Below, in pieces: positions 17,068 through 24,139 of a DNA stretch of 64,000 bases. The notes under the pieces are model-generated. The model was given only the letters and a program-made list of their open reading frames with translations, did not search any database and was not told the DNA's origin. The position numbers were made by a program, and so were the translations under genes. Numbering within the stretch: the first letter of the stretch is position 1; each line of letters opens with the position of its first letter. This DNA comes from Micromonospora humi (GTDB taxonomy: Bacteria; Actinomycetota; Actinomycetes; Mycobacteriales; Micromonosporaceae): contig NZ_FMDM01000012.1 of NCBI RefSeq assembly GCF_900090105.1, forward strand, positions 143,104-207,103, given 5' to 3'.

Positions 17068-17804
17068 GGCCGATCGTCGGCGCGGGCACCGACGAGGAGA
17101 CGTGGCGCGCGTGGCCGGCGCCGGCCACCTGGCCCGTACTCGATCTGGAGGATCCGGCGCGGACGGCGCCGCCGTTGGTGGTCGCCCCGCACCCCGACGA
17201 CGAGGTCCTCGGGGTCGGCGGCCTGGTCGCCATGCTCGCCGGCGGTGTCGGCGCGGAGATCGCGGTGGTCACGGACGGCGAGGCCTCGCACCCCGGTTCG
17301 ACAGTGCACACGCCGGCGGAGCTGGCCGGCATCCGGCGGGCCGAGACGGTCACGGCGTGCGGGCTGCTCGGCGTCGCCCCGCCCGCGATCGTCCACCTCG
17401 GGCATCCCGACGGCGGGATCGACGAGTCGGCGCTCACCGACACCCTGACCACCCGGCTGACACCCGGCAGGTGGTGTGTCACGACGTGGCACGGCGACGG
17501 CCACCCGGACCACGAGGCGGTCGGCCGGGCGGCTGCGGTCGCCTGCCGGCGCACCGGTGCCACGCTGTTGGAGTTCCCCGTCTGGACGTGGCACTGGGCC
17601 GAGCCGGACGATCCCGATGTGCCGTGGCACCGCGCCCGCCGGATCGACCTGACCCGGGCCGCGCGATCGGCCAAGCGGCAGGCGATAGACGCCTTCCGGA
17701 GCCAGATCCTGCCGCTCGGACCGGCACCCGTCGACGCCGCGATCCTTCCCCCGCACGTCCTCGCACGCTTCGCGCGTCCCTACGAAACGGTGTTCGTGCC
17801 ATGA
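17061..17804 (+). CDS. PIG-L/LmbE-family deacetylase
   Basis: 247 residues, ATG overlapping the previous gene by 7 nt. The zinc-binding motif HPDDE is at 44-48 (APHPDDEVLGVGG) and the downstream His is in HGDGHPDHEAVG. The family removes acetyl groups from N-acetylglucosamine-type sugars (MshB of mycothiol synthesis, Mca, LmbE). No signal peptide, so cytoplasmic. Neighbours (glycosyltransferase, methyltransferase, dehydrogenase) suggest deacetylation of a glycoconjugate intermediate. Stop and next start overlap (ATGA). Confidence 0.92.
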   Translation: MVRPIVGAGTDEETWRAWPAPATWPVLDLEDPARTAPPLVVAPHPDDEVLGVGGLVAMLAGGVGAEIAVVTDGEASHPGSTVHTPAELAGIRRAETVTACGLLGVAPPAIVHLGHPDGGIDESALTDTLTTRLTPGRWCVTTWHGDGHPDHEAVGRAAAVACRRTGATLLEFPVWTWHWAEPDDPDVPWHRARRIDLTRAARSAKRQAIDAFRSQILPLGPAPVDAAILPPHVLARFARPYETVFVP

Positions 17805-18424
17805 CCCCTTCCGGCACCCCCGCCCAGTATTTCGACGAGATGTACGCCCGGGCCGAGGATCCGTGGAGTTTCGAGACCCGATGGTACGAGCGACGCAAGC
17901 ACGCGCTGACCGTCGCGTGCCTGCCGCGCCGGCGCTACCGGTCGGCGTTCGAGCCGGGCTGCTCGACCGGCATGCTCACCTCCCGGCTCGCGCAGCGGTG
18001 CGACCGGCTGCTGGCGGTCGACATCGCCGCCGCCGCCGTGACGAGCACCCGGCGGCGGCTCGCGGACCAGGCGCACGTGCAGGTGGAGCGGATGGCCGTT
18101 CCCGACGAGTGGCCGGCGGCCGACGCGCGCTTCGACCTGGTCGTGCTCTCCGAACTCGGTTACTACCTCGACGACGCCGGGCTGGACCTGCTGACCGCCC
18201 GGACGCTGGACTCGCTCGAACCGGGCGGCACGCTCGTCGCCGTGCACTGGCGGCCGGCGGTGGCCGAGCACGCACGGGGCGGCGACGACGTGCACCGGCT
18301 GCTCGCCGACCTGGACGGGCTGGAGCGGACGGCGCACCACGAGGAGGCGGACTTCCTCCTCGACGTCTTCCTCCGGGTGCCGCCGGCGGCCACCTCCGTC
18401 GCGCAGGCCGAGGGCCTGCGGTGA
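17801..18424 (+). CDS. SAM-dependent methyltransferase (NodS-like)
   Basis: 207 residues, ATG in an ATGA overlap. Class I motif I is FEPGCSTGMLTSRLA (about 49-63), motif II is LLAVDIA, motif IV-like FDLVVLSELGYYL. The N-terminal YFDEMYARAEDPWSFETRWYE segment is characteristic of NodS-like and related small methyltransferases; NodS N-methylates the deacetylated end of a chito-oligosaccharide. Directly after a PIG-L deacetylase this suggests N-methylation of a freshly exposed amine, which is inference. Confidence 0.9.
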   Translation: MTPSGTPAQYFDEMYARAEDPWSFETRWYERRKHALTVACLPRRRYRSAFEPGCSTGMLTSRLAQRCDRLLAVDIAAAAVTSTRRRLADQAHVQVERMAVPDEWPAADARFDLVVLSELGYYLDDAGLDLLTARTLDSLEPGGTLVAVHWRPAVAEHARGGDDVHRLLADLDGLERTAHHEEADFLLDVFLRVPPAATSVAQAEGLR

Positions 18425-19119
18425 ACCGGCTGGCGGTCGTGGTGCCCGCCCACGACGAGCAGGCGCTGTTGCCCGACTGCCTGACCTCGCTCCTCGGCGC
18501 GCTCCGCGACCTGCCGGTGCGGTCGGAGGTGATCGTCGTGGCCGACGACTGCCGGGACGAGACGGCCGCCGTCGCCCGACGCCTCGGCGCCGTCGTGGTG
18601 ACCGTGCAGGCCCGCAACGTCGGCCGGGCGCGTGCCGCCGGCATGGCACACGCGCTGCGCCACGGCCCGCGGGACCTGTGGCTCGCCACCACCGACGCGG
18701 ACAGCCGGGTGCCCCGACGGTGGGGCGGGTGGCAGCTGCGCCACGCCCGGGCCGGCTCCGACCTGCTGGTCGGCACCGTGCGCGTCCACGACTGGGCGCC
18801 CCGCTCCGAGCAGGTCCGCACGCGGTTCGAGATCCGATACCGACAGGGCCTGACCGGTACCGGTCACCGGCACGTGCACGGCGCGAACCTGGGCTGCGCC
18901 GCGACCGCCTACGAGCGGCTGGGCGGCTTCGCCGACCTGCGCCACGGCGAGGACCACGACCTGGTCGAGCGCGGCCGTCGACGTGGCCTGCGGGTCGTGG
19001 CGGACGCCGCCTGCCCGGTCCGGACCAGCGCCCGGCGACGCGGTCGAGCCCCGCACGGTTTCGCCCACTACCTCGACGCCCTCGACGACCGGTCTCCGGT
19101 CGTCGGTGGCCGCACCTGA
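18421..19119 (+). CDS. Family 2 glycosyltransferase
   Basis: 232 residues, GTG in a GTGA overlap. The GT-A fold is clear: VVVPAHDEQALLPDCL at the N-terminus, VIVVADDCRDET, the DxD-type TTDADSRVP and GEDHDLVERGRRRG with the ED general-base region. No membrane segment. It completes the operon; the acyl-CoA dehydrogenase, PIG-L, methyltransferase and GT2 set recurs in my memory in other actinobacteria and proteobacteria, without an assigned product. Confidence 0.9.
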   Translation: MNRLAVVVPAHDEQALLPDCLTSLLGALRDLPVRSEVIVVADDCRDETAAVARRLGAVVVTVQARNVGRARAAGMAHALRHGPRDLWLATTDADSRVPRRWGGWQLRHARAGSDLLVGTVRVHDWAPRSEQVRTRFEIRYRQGLTGTGHRHVHGANLGCAATAYERLGGFADLRHGEDHDLVERGRRRGLRVVADAACPVRTSARRRGRAPHGFAHYLDALDDRSPVVGGRT

Positions 19120-19149
19120 GGACGTGGCTCCGCCCGGCGGGAAATCGCG

Positions 19150-19178
19150 TTGCGTCGGCGCCGCGTGGGCGTCATAGT
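19150..19178 (+). promoter_or_regulatory. Promoter giving a leaderless transcript
   Basis: TTGCGT (19150-19155), 17-nt spacer, CATAGT (19173-19178). The ATG at 19185 lies 6 nt beyond the -10, where transcription would start, so the message should begin at the AUG. Confidence 0.6.
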
Positions 19179-19184
19179 CGACTC

Positions 19185-19229
19185 ATGATCTTCTCTTCAC
19201 GGAAGGGCGGCGACGCCCGGGCGCGTTGA
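19185..19229 (+). CDS. Leaderless 14-residue ORF coupled to the DUF6745 gene
   Basis: MIFSSRKGGDARAR, starting at the predicted transcription start. Its TGA overlaps the TTG start of the next gene (TTGA at 19226-19229), so ribosomes finishing here could reinitiate on the downstream gene, which has no ribosome site of its own. It may be only a translational lead-in. Alternatively it is a real microprotein. Conservation is untested. Confidence 0.45.
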   Translation: MIFSSRKGGDARAR

Positions 19230-20095
19230 GCGCCCCCGCGCGGCGCGACGACACCGCCGCACCCCGCCGGGCCGCCGGCAGCGCTGAGCCCCACGACCTG
19301 TGGCGGCAGGCCAACCGCATCCGCCAGGAATGGCTCGACCACGCCCTGTGCACGCAGCCGGCCGACCGGGAGACGGCCGAACGTTGCCTGACCGCCGTCT
19401 ACGCCAGGGCATCACGACCGCGACCCCGCTTCGTCTGGGTCGACTCGCCGGACCAGGCACGGCCCCTGATCACCGGCTGGCCCACCCTCGACCAGCTCCA
19501 CCAGCGCGTCCGCGACCCCCGGCCGGGTGGTCCGCCACCGCCGGCGAGTGACCTCGCCATGGTCGTCTCCCGGCTGCGCGGCGCGCTGGGCGCGGGCGTC
19601 ACCCACACCGATCCCGAGCTGTCACCCGCACGCACCGGCAAGACCAGGCAGCCGTGGCCCGAACTGGCGCCGGCGCACGCCCTCGACAGCGGCGTGCCGC
19701 TCGCCGTCGTGCTGCACCAGGGGGTACGCACGGCGCTGCACCGGAGTCTGGCGCACGGCTTCTCCCTGCCGGTGCGGGCGGCGCTGGCCGGCGACGGCCC
19801 GCTCCCGGTCTGCTGGTACGGCCAACAGGACGCGTCCTGGATCGCCTACTACGACGTGCTGCGCCGGCTCGGCCTCGCCGGTTACCGGCCGGACGACGCC
19901 GACCACCTGGACACCTGGGCCGACCTGGCCCGCTCCTGCGGCTGGTGGTGGCCGGGCGAGGACGTCTGCGTGGTGGTGGAACGGCCCCGGGAGATCCGCG
20001 TCGAACCGGTCGCCGGGACGGCGCACGACCGGATCCGACTGCGACCGCACGGAGTCCGCTACCGCGACGGCTGGCAACCACGCCTGACCGGATGA
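19226..20095 (+). CDS. DUF6745-domain protein
   Basis: 289 residues from the TTG coupled to the leader ORF. The segments LWRQANRIRQEWLDHAL, YARASRPRPRFVWVDSP, GQQDASWIAYYDVLRRLG and WWPGEDVCVVVERP recur in actinobacterial DUF6745 proteins, some of which carry leucine-rich repeats in longer forms. Function is unknown; several Trp/Tyr-rich conserved blocks suggest a ligand pocket. The true start might be a few codons downstream, but no better initiation site is visible. Confidence 0.75.
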   Translation: MSAPARRDDTAAPRRAAGSAEPHDLWRQANRIRQEWLDHALCTQPADRETAERCLTAVYARASRPRPRFVWVDSPDQARPLITGWPTLDQLHQRVRDPRPGGPPPPASDLAMVVSRLRGALGAGVTHTDPELSPARTGKTRQPWPELAPAHALDSGVPLAVVLHQGVRTALHRSLAHGFSLPVRAALAGDGPLPVCWYGQQDASWIAYYDVLRRLGLAGYRPDDADHLDTWADLARSCGWWWPGEDVCVVVERPREIRVEPVAGTAHDRIRLRPHGVRYRDGWQPRLTG

Positions 20096-20106
20096 GCTGA
20101 GCCGAG

Positions 20107-20141
20107 GGCCGGCCGGACTCGGGCACGGGCCCCGGCCGGCC
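20107..20141. terminator. Bidirectional hairpin terminator
   Basis: GGCCGGCCGG (20107-20116) and CCGGCCGGCC (20132-20141) pair over 10 bp with a 15-nt loop in the 65-nt gap between convergent genes ending at 20095 and 20161. Confidence 0.65.
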
Positions 20142-20160
20142 ACGGTGGACGAGCCGCGGT

Positions 20161-22524
20161 TCAGGGTGGACCCGGCGTCCCGGGATCGGTCTCTCCGGCG
20201 CGTACGTGGTCGCCGTCGGCGCTCGAGGTGAGCGCCACCAGAGAACTGCGGACACGGTTCGCGAGCTCCACGTTGCCGAGCCTCTCGTACAGAGCGATCG
20301 CCGCCCGGTAGGCCGTGGAGGCGTGCTCCTGACGCCCCTGAGCCGCCGCGACCGCGCCGAGTGCGTGGTGCGCTCCGCCTGCCCCGGCGCCATGCCTGAT
20401 CCGCGTGAAGATCTCCAGCATGGCACGGAAGTCCTGTTCGGCATCCTGGTGCCGCCCGTCCTCGGCGGCAAGCCACCCCCGTTCCTGGAAGCAGTATCCG
20501 CGGAGGAACTCGTCGTCCAGACGGTCGGCGACGGCGAAGGCACGCCTCGTCAGGGCAACCGCCTCGGCCCGACGGCCGGCAATCTTGTGGCCGGCCGCCA
20601 GGCCGAGGAACACGTAGCCGTGCTGCGCCGACTCCTCGGCCGTGAGGAGCGCCGCCGCCCGTTTCAGCACGGGGATGCTGCGTTCGGGACGACCGAGGGT
20701 GTTATAGAGAATTCCCAGCGCCGAGCGGACCTCGATCTCCTCCTCCACCTCGTGCGACCGCTGGAACAACCGCAGCGCCCGCAGCAGTGAGGTCTCCGCC
20801 TCGTCCGGCCGGCCGTTCGCCCGTAGTGCCTCGCCCAGCCGGCGAACGGTCTGTGCCAACTCACGGTTGTCACCGAGCCGCTCGGCGACGGCGACGGCTT
20901 CCCGTGCCGTCGCCAGTTCCGGCTCCACCTCACCCGACAACCCGTAGGAGTGCGAGACCCACCGCAACGCGCGCACCCTTCTCCGGTCGTTGCCCGTCGC
21001 GGCAGCGGCCTGTTCCGCCGACCGCCACAGATGCAACCGGTAGCTGTGGTCGTCGGGCGCGGTCAGCAGCGGGTGCACCGCTTCCACGAGCGCCCACGCC
21101 TGCTCCGTGAGGCCCGCCGCGACCGCTGCCCGCAGCGCTGCCAGGACGTTGTCGCGTTCGACGACGAGACCCTCGCCGGAGCCAACCCTGCCCCGCAGCC
21201 AGTCCACCTGCCGGATCAGGCAGGCGGCACGGTCACCGGGTGTCTCCTGGCGCTCCGCCATCTCACCGGCGAACAACCGCAGGAGGTCGTGCAGCCGGTA
21301 GCTCGACGGTGTGGGCGCCTCGACCAGGAAGGCGTCCACCAGCCGGTCCAGACTGTCCCGCACCACCGACACGTCGAGCCCGCACCGGTGCGCCGCCGAC
21401 TCGATCCCGAAGAACACCCCCGGATGCGAGCCGGCCCGTCGAAACACCAGCCGGTCGAGGTCGTTCAGTTCCTCGTACGCGGATTGGAAGGCCGACCTGA
21501 CAGTCCGGTCGGCCAGCCGTAGCTCGTCGAGCCGGCGGCTCTCGTCCGTCAGCTGGTCGGCCAGGGCGGACGGGGTCCAGCCGGGGCGGGCTCGGAGTCG
21601 GGAGCCGACGATATGCAAGGCGAGCGGAAGGCCCGCGCAGACCTCGACCAGCCGGCGGGCGCCCGAGCTGTCCGCGGTGATCCGGTCCGCGCCGACCGTC
21701 GCCGTCAACAGTTCGAGTGCCGGACCGGGCAGCAGCGCGTCGAGGGTCAGGACGGCGGACCCCGGCAGGTCGCCGATCAGCCGACGACTCGTGACAATGG
21801 TGAGGCAGCCCGCGCCCGCCGCGATCAGCGGTCGGACCTGCGCCGCCTCGTGGGCGTCGTCGAGTACGAGGAGGAGCCGCAGGTCGGCCACCACGGACCG
21901 GAAACGTGCCGACAGCTCGTCCAGCGTGCCTCGCCGTTCCTCCACCTCGCCGCCGAGTGCCCGGAGGAACCGGATCAGCACGTCCCGCGCCCCTACCGGA
22001 AGGGGACCGGAGCCGCCCAGGGTGACGTACAACTGGCCGTCCGGGAAACGCTCGCGGACCCGGTGGGCGTAGGACACAGCCAGCGCTGACTTTCCCGTCC
22101 CCGCCGCTGCGGAGATGACGACGACCGGCACCCGTTGCGCGACCAGTTCCGCCACGGCGGCCAGCTCCGCCTCCCGACCGATGAGGCGTGGCGCGACCGG
22201 AAGCTCGCCCGGCGGGGCGACGGTCTCCGCCGGCCGGGAAGCGGGGGCCACGGGGGACCCGTTCGTCTGTCCCAGTCGGTGTTGCCACAGGGCGAGGCCG
22301 ATCCCGACGACGGTCAGCGCGGCGATCATGGGCCAGGCAAGCCATCCGTATGCCGCGAGCGGCGCCGGCAGCTCACCGCCGGTCGCGACGTTGACCACGA
22401 CGGCCAGCCCGACCGAGGACAGGCTCGACACGGTCACCAGCAGCAGTGCGGTGGTCCGCCGACGGTGGTTCCCGTCATCCCGGGGCGACCCGGGTGGGTC
22501 GTCGCGCCGCCGGCTCGCGATCAC
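20161..22524 (-). CDS. Membrane-anchored NB-ARC/TPR STAND ATPase
   Basis: 787 residues from a GTG at 22524. Two transmembrane helices (about 25-45 and 58-80) precede an NB-ARC domain: Walker A AAAGTGKSALAV, Walker B LLLVLDDAH, the GLPLAL motif, then a winged-helix region (YRLHDLLRLFA) and a TPR array from about 500 to 760. STAND proteins are ATP-driven switches that oligomerise on ligand binding; in actinomycetes NB-ARC/TPR proteins are usually regulators (AfsR-like), but this one lacks a DNA-binding domain and has a membrane anchor instead. It could sense envelope signals or act in defence; the output domain is not evident. Confidence 0.88.
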   Translation of the reverse strand: MIASRRRDDPPGSPRDDGNHRRRTTALLLVTVSSLSSVGLAVVVNVATGGELPAPLAAYGWLAWPMIAALTVVGIGLALWQHRLGQTNGSPVAPASRPAETVAPPGELPVAPRLIGREAELAAVAELVAQRVPVVVISAAAGTGKSALAVSYAHRVRERFPDGQLYVTLGGSGPLPVGARDVLIRFLRALGGEVEERRGTLDELSARFRSVVADLRLLLVLDDAHEAAQVRPLIAAGAGCLTIVTSRRLIGDLPGSAVLTLDALLPGPALELLTATVGADRITADSSGARRLVEVCAGLPLALHIVGSRLRARPGWTPSALADQLTDESRRLDELRLADRTVRSAFQSAYEELNDLDRLVFRRAGSHPGVFFGIESAAHRCGLDVSVVRDSLDRLVDAFLVEAPTPSSYRLHDLLRLFAGEMAERQETPGDRAACLIRQVDWLRGRVGSGEGLVVERDNVLAALRAAVAAGLTEQAWALVEAVHPLLTAPDDHSYRLHLWRSAEQAAAATGNDRRRVRALRWVSHSYGLSGEVEPELATAREAVAVAERLGDNRELAQTVRRLGEALRANGRPDEAETSLLRALRLFQRSHEVEEEIEVRSALGILYNTLGRPERSIPVLKRAAALLTAEESAQHGYVFLGLAAGHKIAGRRAEAVALTRRAFAVADRLDDEFLRGYCFQERGWLAAEDGRHQDAEQDFRAMLEIFTRIRHGAGAGGAHHALGAVAAAQGRQEHASTAYRAAIALYERLGNVELANRVRSSLVALTSSADGDHVRAGETDPGTPGPP

Positions 22525-22733
22525 TCCACAGCCGCCTCGGCCGCACCCGCGAGGATCACGCTGCCTGGCGCGACCATCGACGACCGGAGATCGCTCGGCA
22601 TGCGGCTATGATGCCAGTTCCGCCGTTGTCGGGGTGAGCCCTCGGTCCCCGCCTCGGCGGTGACATCGGCGGTCGGCGGTCGGACGCGGTGGCGGGGTTG
22701 CCCGGGTTGCGGCCGCACGGCAGGGTTTCGGGC

Positions 22734-24107
22734 ATGCGTTCTGGGCTCGGTGAGCTGTCCCCGGCGGAGCAACGGCTGTGGGACGCCTTTCCACGTGGCG
22801 AGACGGTGGCCCCACATGAGGACACCCCGCACGTGGTACGCGCCGCAGTGATTCGGTCGTTGCTCCTGGGCGGCCGCGACGCGGAGCCGGGACACCGGCC
22901 GGCGCTGCGCCTGCACGGCGCCGAGGTGGTCGGCGTGCTCGACCTCTACCAGGCGGAGATCGAGCATGCCGTCGAGTTCGTGGGGTGCGTCTTCGACGCG
23001 ACCCCCCAGCTGTCGTTCGCGCAGCTACGCGGCATGTCCTTCGAAGGCAGCACGCTGCCGGGCCTCGATGCCTTCGGAGCTGTCGTCCAGGGCACACTCA
23101 GCCTGGTGAAATGCGTCCTCAGCGATGCTGTGGTGGTGTACGGCCTACAGGTCAGCGGCGACCTGGATCTCGACTGGGCCCGACTGGCGAGCGGGGGTCG
23201 CGCGGAGGACGTCTTCGGCGACCGGACCGCCGCGCTGTTCGGTGACGCGCTCCACGTGGGGCGGCACCTGTATCTGCAGGGCACGACCGCCGCCGGGAAC
23301 GTCGAACTTGCCGGTGTCCGCATCGGTGGCACCCTCCACGCCCAGCGAGGGTGCCGGATCGACGGTGAGCTCCGGCTGCCTGGCGCACAGGTCGCCGGGG
23401 AGGTCGACCTTTCGCACGCCGTCCTGGTGAATCCGGGCGGCGTGGCCCTGGACGCACGAGGTCTGCGGGTCGGGCAGTTGACCCTGCTGGCAGAGCGCGT
23501 CGAGGGCACCGTGGACCTGAGGCACAGCCAGACGGAGGTGCTTCGTGACGAACCCGATCGCTGGCCGGCCCGGCTGCGGCTCGACGGCGCCAGGTACGCC
23601 GCGCTCGAACGCGCCGGAACTTCCCGGGAGCGGTTGTGCTGGCTGAACCGGGATCCGGACGGCTACCGGCCTCAGCCGTACGAGCAGTTGGCAGCTCTGT
23701 ACCGACAGATCGGGCAGGACTCCGACGCACGCGCCGTGCTGCTCGCGAAGCAGCGCCGCCGCCGGCGGCTGCTCCCCCCGGCAGCGGCCGCATGGGGCCT
23801 CGCGCAGGACGGGCTGGTCGGCTACGGATATCGCCCCGGTCGGGCGCTCCTGTGGCTGTCCGTACTGGCTGTCCTGGGCGCCACCGTGTTCAGCGGCTAT
23901 CCACCCGTAGCCGCGCCCGGGGGAACAGACTTCAACCCGCTGGTCTACACCCTTGACCTGCTCATTCCGATCGTCCAGTTCGGGCAGGAGCAGACGTATC
24001 GCACCGAGGGGCCGGCGCAGTGGCTGGCGTACCTGCTGATGGCGATCGGCTGGCTGTTGTTCACCGCCGTCGCGGCGGCGCTGACGCGGACCTTGAACCG
24101 CTTCTAG
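22734..24107 (+). CDS. Membrane protein with cytoplasmic beta-helix-like (pentapeptide/bactofilin-type) domain
   Basis: 457 residues from the ATG at 22734 (earlier in-frame starts lack support). Residues 45-275 contain repeated short strands (LRLHGAEVVGVLDLYQAEI, VSGDLDLDWARL, GRHLYLQGTTAAGNVEL) with the regular spacing of a right-handed beta-helix. A helical YEQLAALYRQIGQDSDARAVLLAKQRRRR linker and two or three C-terminal membrane helices follow. Such proteins are common in Streptomyces, often labelled membrane-associated oxidoreductase, with no demonstrated role. Divergent from the STAND gene. The 209-nt gap contains TATGAT (22607-22612) as the only -10-like element. Confidence 0.8.
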   Translation: MRSGLGELSPAEQRLWDAFPRGETVAPHEDTPHVVRAAVIRSLLLGGRDAEPGHRPALRLHGAEVVGVLDLYQAEIEHAVEFVGCVFDATPQLSFAQLRGMSFEGSTLPGLDAFGAVVQGTLSLVKCVLSDAVVVYGLQVSGDLDLDWARLASGGRAEDVFGDRTAALFGDALHVGRHLYLQGTTAAGNVELAGVRIGGTLHAQRGCRIDGELRLPGAQVAGEVDLSHAVLVNPGGVALDARGLRVGQLTLLAERVEGTVDLRHSQTEVLRDEPDRWPARLRLDGARYAALERAGTSRERLCWLNRDPDGYRPQPYEQLAALYRQIGQDSDARAVLLAKQRRRRRLLPPAAAAWGLAQDGLVGYGYRPGRALLWLSVLAVLGATVFSGYPPVAAPGGTDFNPLVYTLDLLIPIVQFGQEQTYRTEGPAQWLAYLLMAIGWLLFTAVAAALTRTLNRF

Positions 24108-24139
24108 CGCGACCGGTCCGACGCGATGCCTGAGGCGCG

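Noticed and set aside
22607-22612. TATGAT as promoter of the membrane beta-helix gene
   Set aside because: No matching -35 at 16-18 nt and a 120-nt distance to the start codon; too weak to list as a feature.
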